The notes under the pieces are model-generated. The model worked only from the letters and a program-made list of their open reading frames with translations, did not search any database and was not told the origin of the DNA. Made by a program: the position numbers and the translations under genes. Of a stretch of DNA of 64,000 nucleotides, positions 19,970-26,820 are shown one piece after another. Source of the DNA: Lentzea atacamensis (GTDB lineage: Bacteria; Actinomycetota; Actinomycetes; Mycobacteriales; Pseudonocardiaceae); assembly GCF_003269295.1 (NCBI RefSeq), contig NZ_QLTT01000004.1, positions 1-64,000 on the forward strand, read 5' to 3'. Each line of letters begins with the position of its first letter. Within the stretch, counting starts at the first letter, position 1.

Positions 19970-20289
19970 ACCGTCGCCCTTCACTGCCGGGGGCGGCCGA
20001 GCTCTTCCGGCTGACCGCTGCGCCCGCGTCCCCTCCTCCCGCTCCGGAAGAGGTCGCCCCGCAGCAACGCCGCGGCTCCGGCCGGACGAAGCACACCACG
20101 AAGATCACGGTGTACGTGTCCGACGAGGAGCTGCTGGCCCTGGAGCAGGCGCGGCTCTCGTTGCGCGCCTCGCACGGCCTGGGCGTCGACCGCGGCCGGG
20201 TGGTGCGTGAGGCGATCGCCATCGTGCTGGACGACCTCGAAACGCACGGAGACGCGTCGTTGCTGGTACGCAGGTTGCGCGAGCAGTGA
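19966..20289 (+). CDS. Small RHH-like protein between parA and scpA
   Basis: 107 aa, overlapping both neighbours by 4 nt. A basic, Pro-rich N-terminus is followed by TKHTTKITVYVSDEELLALE and DRGRVVREAIAIVLDDLE, a beta-strand plus two helices as in ribbon-helix-helix DNA-binding proteins. This suggests a DNA-binding partner for the orphan ParA, by analogy with small ParB/ParG proteins. Exact family not certain. Confidence 0.75.
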   Translation: MNRRPSLPGAAELFRLTAAPASPPPAPEEVAPQQRRGSGRTKHTTKITVYVSDEELLALEQARLSLRASHGLGVDRGRVVREAIAIVLDDLETHGDASLLVRRLREQ

Positions 20290-21107
20290 CAGAGGAAGCT
20301 CCTGTTGCTGATGACGGCAAGTTCAAGGTCCGGCTGACGAACTTCGAGGGCCCGTTCGACCTGCTGCTCCAGCTCATCTCCCAGCACACGCTCGACGTGA
20401 CCGAGGTGGCGTTGCACCAGGTCACCGACGACTTCATCGCGCACATCCGCGCCATGGGGGACTCGTGGGACCTCGACGAGACCACCGAGTTCCTGGTCAT
20501 CGCGGCGACACTGCTGGACCTGAAGGCCGCCCGGCTCCTGCCCGCCGGCGACGTCGAGGACGAGGACGACCTGGCGCTGCTGGAGGCGCGGGACCTCCTG
20601 TTCGCGCGGTTGCTGCAGTACCGGGCCTACAAGCAGGTCGCAGCCCTGTTCGCCGAGCTGGAGCAGGGCGCCTATCGCCGTTATCCGCGGTCGGTGTCGC
20701 TGGAGCCGCGGTTCGAGGGTCTGCTGCCCGAGGTGATGCTCGGCGTGACGCCCGAGAAGTTCGCCCTGATCGCGGCTGCCGCCTTCCGCCCGAAGCAGAA
20801 GCGCACCCTGTCGGTGGCCCACATCCACCAGCACCGGGTGTCGATCCGCGAGACCGCGGACACGCTGCGCGCGTTGCTGATCGAGAAGGGCACGGCGTCG
20901 TTCGCGGAGATCGTCGCCGACTGCACCGAGACGATGGAGATCGTGGCGCGGTTCCTGGCGCTGCTGGAGCTGTACCGGGAGAAGTCGCTGGCCTTCGAGC
21001 AGGAGGATCCGCTCGGGCCGCTGCAGGTGACGTGGGTCGGTGGGACGTTGGAGGAAGCGCAGGCGCAGGTGCACGCCGGCGATGAGGACGAGGACTACGG
21101 CGGATGA
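20286..21107 (+). CDS. scpA: Segregation and condensation protein ScpA
   Basis: 273 aa kleisin. FKVRLTNFEGPFDLLLQLI is the typical SMC-head-binding start; the middle has TTEFLVIAATLLDLKAARLLP, and the C-terminal winged helix holds TMEIVARFLALLELYREKSLAFEQ. With ScpB it closes the SMC ring. GTG overlaps the previous stop. Confidence 0.95.
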   Translation: MTEEAPVADDGKFKVRLTNFEGPFDLLLQLISQHTLDVTEVALHQVTDDFIAHIRAMGDSWDLDETTEFLVIAATLLDLKAARLLPAGDVEDEDDLALLEARDLLFARLLQYRAYKQVAALFAELEQGAYRRYPRSVSLEPRFEGLLPEVMLGVTPEKFALIAAAAFRPKQKRTLSVAHIHQHRVSIRETADTLRALLIEKGTASFAEIVADCTETMEIVARFLALLELYREKSLAFEQEDPLGPLQVTWVGGTLEEAQAQVHAGDEDEDYGG

Positions 21108-22060
21108 GCGAGCCAGTGGTGGGGCCGGACGCGGCGGAGATCGAGAACCCCGGGGCGGCGTTCGACGCGGACGGCCGGGTGGACGATGCCGCTGTGGTGC
21201 CGGAGGCTGCCGAGCCTGAGCCTGAGCCCGAGGTCGCGGGGGTCCCCCCGGTTTCCGGTTCATCGGGCGGCACCGACGAAATCGGCACGTCAGAGGCCGA
21301 GGCTGTGGACAACTCCGGTACCGGGCCTGAGCCTGCCGCGGACCCCGAGGCTGAGCCTGCCGCGGACCCCGAGCCCGCGCCCGCCCCCGAGCCCGAACCT
21401 GGACCGGAATCCGACTCCGAGCCTGAGCCCGAAGCCGACCCCGACGCCGCCACCCTCGAAGCCCAGCTCCTCGCCGCCGCCCCCGAGGAGGCCATCGAGG
21501 ACAGCGGCCTCCCCGACCTCACCGACGAGCGGGAACTGGACGCCGCACTGGAGTCCGTCCTCCTCGTGGTCGACAGCCCGATCGCGGAAGACCAGCTCAG
21601 CAGTGCCCTTGAGCAGCCGGTTAAGCGAATCAAGGAGGCACTCCGTAGACTCTCCAGCCGGTACACCGAGTCCGGCAGTGGCATCGACCTGCGCAGGGCG
21701 GGAGACGGCTGGCGGTTCTACACGCGAGACCGGTACGCCCCGTTCGTGGAGAAGCTGCTGCTCGACGGCCAGCGCGCGAAACTCACCCGCGCGGCCCTGG
21801 AGACGCTCGCGGTGATCGCCTACCGGCAGCCCGTCACGAGGGCTCGGGTCGCGGCGGTGCGTGGCGTCAACGTGGACGGTGTGATCCGCACCCTGGTCGC
21901 GCGGGGGCTCATCGAGGAGACGGGCACCGACAGCGACACGGGTGGGATCCTGTACCGCACGACCGAACTGTTCCTGGAGCGGTTGGGGCTGTCGTCGTTG
22001 CACGACCTGCCGCCAATCGCGCCGCTGCTGCCCGAAGTGGATGCGATCGACGATGTCTGA
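21104..22060 (+). CDS. scpB: Segregation and condensation protein ScpB, acidic N-terminal extension
   Basis: 318 aa. The ScpB core starts near residue 136 (LPDLTDERELDAALESVLLV) and includes the tandem winged helices (AALETLAVIAYRQPVTRARV, VRGVNVDGVIRTLVARGLIEE). Ahead of it is a ~135-residue Pro/Glu/Asp-rich region with PEPEPE and AADPE repeats. ScpB is normally 180-250 aa, so the extension is an addition. Overlaps both neighbours. Confidence 0.92.
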   Translation: MSEPVVGPDAAEIENPGAAFDADGRVDDAAVVPEAAEPEPEPEVAGVPPVSGSSGGTDEIGTSEAEAVDNSGTGPEPAADPEAEPAADPEPAPAPEPEPGPESDSEPEPEADPDAATLEAQLLAAAPEEAIEDSGLPDLTDERELDAALESVLLVVDSPIAEDQLSSALEQPVKRIKEALRRLSSRYTESGSGIDLRRAGDGWRFYTRDRYAPFVEKLLLDGQRAKLTRAALETLAVIAYRQPVTRARVAAVRGVNVDGVIRTLVARGLIEETGTDSDTGGILYRTTELFLERLGLSSLHDLPPIAPLLPEVDAIDDV

Positions 22061-22787
22061 GAACGAGGGCGTGCGCCTGCAGAAGGTGCTCGCACAGGCG
22101 GGGATCGCCTCCCGCCGTGCTTCGGAGGAGCTGATCGACCAGGGCCGCGTCCAGGTCGACGGCAAGGTTGTGCGCGAGCAGGGGCGCCGGATCGACCCCG
22201 AGACGGCCGTGGTGCACGTCGACGGCGTGCGGGTGCAGATCCGCGAGGACGTCGTCACCATCGCGCTGAACAAGCCGTTCGGCATGCTCTCCACGATGGA
22301 GGACGACCTGGGCCGGCCGTGTGTGGGCGACCTGGTGCGCAACCGCAAGGAGCGCCTGTTCCACGTCGGCCGCCTCGACGCCGAGACCGAGGGCCTGCTG
22401 CTGCTCACCAACGACGGCGAGCTCGCGCACCGGCTCATGCACCCGAGCTACAACGTCATGAAGACCTACCTCGCCGAGGTCCCCGGCCCGGTGGAGAAGG
22501 GCCTCGGCAAGAAGCTCAAGGCCGGCATCGAGCTGGAGGACGGGCCGATCAAGGTCGACTCCTTCAAGCTCATCAGCGCCGTGCCGGGCAAGGCCCTGGT
22601 CGAGGTCGTCCTGCACGAGGGCCGCAAGCACATCGTGCGCCGGCTGCTCGAGCACGTCGGCTACCCGGTGCAGTCGCTGGTGCGCGTCGCGATCGGTGAC
22701 GTGTCGCTCGGCAACCAGCGCCCAGGCTCGATGCGCGTCCTCAACCGCCAGGAAGTCGGCGGTCTCTACAAGCTCGTCGGTCTCTGA
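22053..22787 (+). CDS. rluB: 23S/16S rRNA pseudouridine synthase, RsuA/RluB family (Rv1711-type)
   Basis: 244 aa from ATG 22053, overlapping scpB by 8 nt. N-terminal S4 domain (VRLQKVLAQAGIASRRASEELI) and the catalytic motif FHVGRLDAETEGLLLLTNDGEL with the essential Asp. Then HEGRKHIVRRLLEHVGYPV. It isomerises uridine in rRNA; RluB is the likelier member. In mycobacteria cmk and der follow, but here the conserved order stops. Confidence 0.9.
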   Translation: MSENEGVRLQKVLAQAGIASRRASEELIDQGRVQVDGKVVREQGRRIDPETAVVHVDGVRVQIREDVVTIALNKPFGMLSTMEDDLGRPCVGDLVRNRKERLFHVGRLDAETEGLLLLTNDGELAHRLMHPSYNVMKTYLAEVPGPVEKGLGKKLKAGIELEDGPIKVDSFKLISAVPGKALVEVVLHEGRKHIVRRLLEHVGYPVQSLVRVAIGDVSLGNQRPGSMRVLNRQEVGGLYKLVGL

Positions 22788-22791
22788 GAGA

Positions 22792-22821
22792 CGTGTCCCT
22801 CCGGCCCGCCGGAGGGACACG
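22792..22821. terminator. Bidirectional terminator hairpin
   Basis: A perfect 13-bp stem CGTGTCCCTCCGG (22792-22804) and CCGGAGGGACACG (22809-22821) with a CCCG tetraloop lies between the convergent rluB and SH3-like genes. There is no T-tract, as is common in high-GC actinobacteria. Confidence 0.85.
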
Positions 22822-22827
22822 CACTCG

Positions 22828-23061
22828 TCACTGCTCGTAGGACAGCCCGAGATCGCCCGCGTGCACGAACACCTCCGCACGAGAGTCCCAGAGCCGGCCG
22901 CGATACCAGCCCGCACCGGCCCACGCGTCGATGAAGATCTTCGTCCCCGCCGGTACGTACCGCGGCGGCTCGTCCGTTCGTCTCACGTAGATGCCGCGAT
23001 CGACCTCGCACACCATCCGCGCGGGTATCTCGGTCGCCGCCCCACCTGCCTCATTGATCAT
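22828..23061 (-). CDS. Small SH3-like hypothetical protein
   Basis: 77 aa from ATG 23061 with GAGGGGGA about 8 nt upstream. The body (MVCEVDRGIYVRR, YVPAGTKIFIDAWAGAGWYRG, DSRAEVFVHAGDLGL) has the short-strand pattern of SH3b-like barrels. There is no signal peptide. Function unknown. It abuts the nSTAND cluster and could be part of it, but there is no direct evidence. Confidence 0.6.
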   Translation of the reverse strand: MINEAGGAATEIPARMVCEVDRGIYVRRTDEPPRYVPAGTKIFIDAWAGAGWYRGRLWDSRAEVFVHAGDLGLSYEQ

Positions 23062-23152
23062 CAACGGTTCCCCCTCGTGCTCGTTCCGGCCGCTGACCGG
23101 CTGAGGCGAGGCTAGGGAGATCGCGTTGTCCACGGCCGTCGGCTCACGCTGA

Positions 23153-23831
23153 AGAACCAGACGTGGTGACCGTGACGTGGTGATCAAGGTCTGGCGGTAC
23201 GCGGGCTCCGGCCAACTGCGCGAGATCGCCACCCTCTCCGGCGAGTTCCCCTGGGCCCTCAGGATGTCGCCGGACGGCCGCATTCTGGCCGTGTCCCGGT
23301 TGAATGCCGGGCCCGTCGAGATCCGGCGGCTCGACGGTGACACGGTCAACCGGGTGTACGTGAACGTGACGCAGGGGTCCTGGGAACCCTTCCAGTTCAG
23401 CGCGGACGGGAGGTTTCTCCTGATGGTCAACTCGGTGGAGGCAAGGTGCGGGTGTGGGACTCGCCGACCCCTCGAATCCGGTGGTGTGGGCCGGCATCGC
23501 CACCCTGCCCCGCGCCGAACCCATGGTCGAGTTCGCCCCGGGCGGTCGCCGGGTGCTCGTCGGCACGGAGCGTGCCGTGCACGTCTGGGACCTGGCGCAG
23601 CGCGGCAAGCCCGTGCGGGTCGCCGCGTTCGAGAACTTCCCCGACAACGTGACCGCGGTTGATCACTGGTCGCCGCCGTACGGGTTCATCGCGCTGACGA
23701 AGGGATGCATCTGGCTGCTGCGCACGGACGTCGACCAGGTGATCGAAGATCTGTGCCTCGGCGGTGCGGCACTGTCCGACCAGGAGTGGGCGAGATACCT
23801 GCCGGACGTCGAGCGCGTGCCCGTCTGCTGA
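23153..23831 (+). pseudogene. Decayed third copy: propeller end of an nSTAND protein
   Basis: This reads as a WD40-type propeller (VIKVWRYAG, LRMSPDGRILAVSR, VRVWD, HVWDLAQRGKP) ending LSDQEWARYLPDVERVPVC. Both intact neighbours end in matching EWRRYFGDLDF..C and EWVKSFGEVERVEVC. The frame breaks twice within 25 bases, near 23434 and 23458. Restoring one G and one C gives a continuous ...GGGKVRVWDLADPSNP reading. HTH, NTPase and membrane segment are absent, yet 23109-23160 resembles the promoter region of the next gene. So a promoter plus C-terminus survive after an internal deletion. Confidence 0.8.
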
Positions 23832-23832
23832 A

Positions 23833-23865
23833 CCGTGGGTGGCACCGGGGGGCGGCCACCCACGG
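23833..23865 (+). terminator. Terminator hairpin after the pseudogene
   Basis: Perfect 11-bp stem CCGTGGGTGGC (23833-23843) with GCCACCCACGG (23855-23865) and an 11-nt G-rich loop, immediately after the TGA. Confidence 0.75.
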
Positions 23866-23935
23866 CCACACCGGCGCCGGTTCGGGGCGCGAGCACCGGG
23901 CTTCTTCCCCGGCGTTCCACGTTAGGGCGAACGGG

Positions 23936-23981
23936 TTGTTCACGGTCAGCCGTTGGCCGCTGAACAAAGTTCTCTGAACAA
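23936..23981 (+). promoter_or_regulatory. Candidate operator of the first nSTAND gene
   Basis: TTGTTCA (23936-23942) is inverted as TGAACAA (23961-23967), which is repeated directly at 23975-23981, just before ATG 23989. A related arrangement (TTGTCCACGG..GCTGAAGAAC) lies upstream of the pseudogene at 23127-23158. The encoded HTH domain could bind here; that is inference. Confidence 0.45.
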
Positions 23982-23988
23982 TGACGGG

Positions 23989-26706
23989 ATGCCGAGACGG
24001 GAACGCCCTCTCGAGGAGGGCGAGAGCGGTCTCCTGCGGTTCGCCGCCGATCTGCGCCGGCTGCGGGAGCGTGCGGGCAGCCCGACCTACCGGGAGCTGA
24101 GCCGGCGTGCGCACTACTCGGCCGCCGCGTTGTCGGAGGCGGCGGGCGGGCGGAAGCTGCCGTCGCTCGCCGTGACGAAGGCCTACGCCAAGGCCTGTGA
24201 CGCCGACCCGGAGGAGTGGGCGCGGCGGTGGCGTGCCGTGGCCGAGACGGAGGCGCGGGCGGCAGAGGACAGCCCGTACGTCGGGCTGGCGATGTTCCAG
24301 CCGGACGACGCGCCGAAGTTCTTCGGGCGTGAGCGGTTGACGGCTGAGCTGCTGATCACGAGGCACCGCTTCACCGGGGTGTTCGGGCCGTCCGGGGTGG
24401 GGAAGTCCTCGTTGCTGCGGGCAGGTCTCATCGCCCGCACGGGCGAGCCCGTCCTGTTGTTCACGCCCGGCGCGAACCCCGTGGAGGAGTGCGCGGTCGC
24501 GCTCGCCCGGCTCACGGGTGCGGATGCGGTCGAGCTCGCGGAGGAGCTGAAAGACCCGGAGGTGCTTCGCCGCAAGCACGGGCACCTCGTGGTCGTGGAC
24601 CAGTTCGAGGAGCTGTTCACGTTGTGCCGCGACGAAGAGCTTCGCGTGTGGCTCATCGCGGCACTGACGAGATGTACGAAGGTCGTCATCGGCGTGCGCG
24701 CCGACTACTACGGCCATTGCACGCAATATCCGGAACTCGTCGAGGTGCTGCGCGGCAGTCAGGTCATGGTCGGCGCGATGACGCCCGACGAGCTGCGCCT
24801 CGCCATCACCGAACCCGCCGCGGTGGCGGGGGCCAAGGTCGAGACGGCGTTGCTGGCGCGGCTGATGGCGGACGCGGTGGGGCAGGCCGCCGTGTTGCCG
24901 CTGCTGTCCCACGCGCTGGCGGAGACCTGGCAGCACCGTCGCGGCATGACGTTGACGCTCGCCGGTTACGAGGAGGTCGGCGGCCTCGAACACGCCGTCG
25001 CCCGTACCGCGCAGGAGGTTTTCGACGGCTTCACCACCGGGCAACAGCAGCAGGCCAAACGGATCCTCCTGCGGCTCGTGACCGCGGAGGACACGAAACG
25101 CCGTGCGCACAAGGACGAGCTCGAAGCCGACGAGGACGTGCTGTGCGCGTTGGCGGCGGCCCGGCTCGTCGTGATCGACCGCGACGGTGTCGAACTGGCG
25201 CACGAGGCGCTGATCCGCGGCTGGCCCGCGTTCGCCCGGTGGATCGAAGAGGACCGCGAGAACATCAAGGCACAGCGCGAACTCACGCACGCCGCGCAGA
25301 CCTGGGAGTCCCTCGACCGCGACCCCGGCGCGTTGTACCGCGGCCGCCGGCTGGCCACCGTCCCGTCCGGACTTTCCTTGAACTCCAGGGAACGCGCGTT
25401 CCTCGCCGCGAGCCTGGCCGCCGAGCACGAGATCTCGGTGAGCGCGCGAAGACGCACCCGCCGCCAACGTCAGCTGCTCGTCGCGCTGGCCGCTCTGGTC
25501 GTCGTCGCCGCCAGCTCGACGATCTTCGCCTTGCAGGCCGCCAGAACCGCCGACGAGCAACGCACCGCCGCCGCAGTGTTGAGGGCCGTCGGCGACGCTG
25601 CAGTACTGCGTTCCACCAACCCCGCGCTGGCCCAGCAGGTCGCCCTCGCGGCCTACCAGATGGTGCCGTTGCCCCAGGCGCGCAACGGTTTGCGGCAGGA
25701 GGACGTCCCCTCGCAGGTGCTGCGCGACGCCGAGTCCGAAGTGTCCGCACTGGTCGTCGGCCCGACCCGGCAACAGGTGGCGACCGGCCACCGCGACGGC
25801 GCGGTGGTGCTGACGGACCTCGACGACCTGCCGTCCCCGCGCACTTCCCACGAAGCCACGAGGCACGCCGGCGCCGTCACGGCCCTCGCGATGGACTCGG
25901 CCGGTGGCCTGGTCGCCTCTGTCGGCGAGGACGGCGCCGTGCACGTGGTCGACGTCTTCCTCGGCAAGCCCCGCCGGCTGACCGTCCTCCCCGCCCGCGC
26001 CGCCGCCATCGCCTGGCAGGGCAGCACTCTCGTCACCACCGGCCACGACGGCGTCCTGAGCTTCTGGACCGACCTCCGCCGCGAACGCCCGAGACTGCTC
26101 CACACCGTCCAGCTCGGCCTGGGACCGTTGGCGGGCATGGCTTTCCGCGACGACGGCCACGTCCTCGCCGCCGTCACGACCGGCCGCGCCGTCCACCTCG
26201 TCGACGTCACCGCTCCGCGTGAGGCCGCGCTTCTCTCCCTGACCGAGAAGTTCGCGGGCAGCGCCCAGTTCGCCGGCCGGAACCTGCTCATGACCACAGC
26301 CGCCACCGCCGTCCACCTCTGGGACACCACCGACCCGCGTGATCCCGTGCTGCGTGCCGAGATCCCGTCCGGCGGCGGCGAGGTCACCTCGGCGTGGCTC
26401 GGCACGGGCAGCGTCGCGGTGGCCACCGACGACGGTCTGGTGCGGTTGTGGCAGCTGGAGGACCAGGAGGAACCCGTCGAGCAGGCGCTGCTGCGCGGCC
26501 ACACCGGTCCGGTCGCCGCGGTGGGGCTGACACCGAAGGGCGACGAGGTGGTGACGGGTGGTGCGGACCGGGCGGTGCGGCTGTGGAACGCCGACCCGCG
26601 GGACCCGGCCGTCCGGATCTGCGAACAGGCCCATCTGCGGATGAGCCGCGAGGAGTGGCGGCGGTACTTCGGCGACCTGGACTTCGCGCCGCCGTGCCAG
26701 GACTGA
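23989..26706 (+). CDS. HTH - nSTAND1 NTPase - TM - WD40 propeller protein, copy 1
   Basis: 905 aa. Residues ~10-75 form an XRE-like HTH (TYRELSRRAHYSAAALSEAA). PYVGLAMFQPDDAPKFFGRE leads into a STAND NTPase with Walker A GPSGVGKSS (133-141) and Walker B LVVVDQFEEL (200-209), then winged-helix and helical parts (LAHEALIRGWPAFARWI). One membrane helix (~496-517, LLVALAALVVVAASSTIFAL) precedes a beta-propeller (LWDTTDPRDPVLRAE, VRLWQLEDQEEP, VRLWNADPRDP). STAND proteins are ATP-driven switches that oligomerise when a sensor is engaged, often in defence or signalling. Here the propeller would sit across the membrane from HTH and NTPase. Start ATG 23989 fits the paralogue. Confidence 0.85.
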   Translation: MPRRERPLEEGESGLLRFAADLRRLRERAGSPTYRELSRRAHYSAAALSEAAGGRKLPSLAVTKAYAKACDADPEEWARRWRAVAETEARAAEDSPYVGLAMFQPDDAPKFFGRERLTAELLITRHRFTGVFGPSGVGKSSLLRAGLIARTGEPVLLFTPGANPVEECAVALARLTGADAVELAEELKDPEVLRRKHGHLVVVDQFEELFTLCRDEELRVWLIAALTRCTKVVIGVRADYYGHCTQYPELVEVLRGSQVMVGAMTPDELRLAITEPAAVAGAKVETALLARLMADAVGQAAVLPLLSHALAETWQHRRGMTLTLAGYEEVGGLEHAVARTAQEVFDGFTTGQQQQAKRILLRLVTAEDTKRRAHKDELEADEDVLCALAAARLVVIDRDGVELAHEALIRGWPAFARWIEEDRENIKAQRELTHAAQTWESLDRDPGALYRGRRLATVPSGLSLNSRERAFLAASLAAEHEISVSARRRTRRQRQLLVALAALVVVAASSTIFALQAARTADEQRTAAAVLRAVGDAAVLRSTNPALAQQVALAAYQMVPLPQARNGLRQEDVPSQVLRDAESEVSALVVGPTRQQVATGHRDGAVVLTDLDDLPSPRTSHEATRHAGAVTALAMDSAGGLVASVGEDGAVHVVDVFLGKPRRLTVLPARAAAIAWQGSTLVTTGHDGVLSFWTDLRRERPRLLHTVQLGLGPLAGMAFRDDGHVLAAVTTGRAVHLVDVTAPREAALLSLTEKFAGSAQFAGRNLLMTTAATAVHLWDTTDPRDPVLRAEIPSGGGEVTSAWLGTGSVAVATDDGLVRLWQLEDQEEPVEQALLRGHTGPVAAVGLTPKGDEVVTGGADRAVRLWNADPRDPAVRICEQAHLRMSREEWRRYFGDLDFAPPCQD

Positions 26707-26820
26707 GCGGCACGTCCGATGACGTGGAACGATCACGAAGCAGGCCTGCGGATGGTCAGCGCTTAGCGGGCCGTTAGACGGCAGGCGAAGCTCTGGTGGA
26801 CAATCCGGCCGGGAGGCGGC

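Noticed and set aside
18945..21107. parS site near the ParA-like gene
   Set aside because: No TGTTTCACGTGAAACA-like 16-mer was seen.
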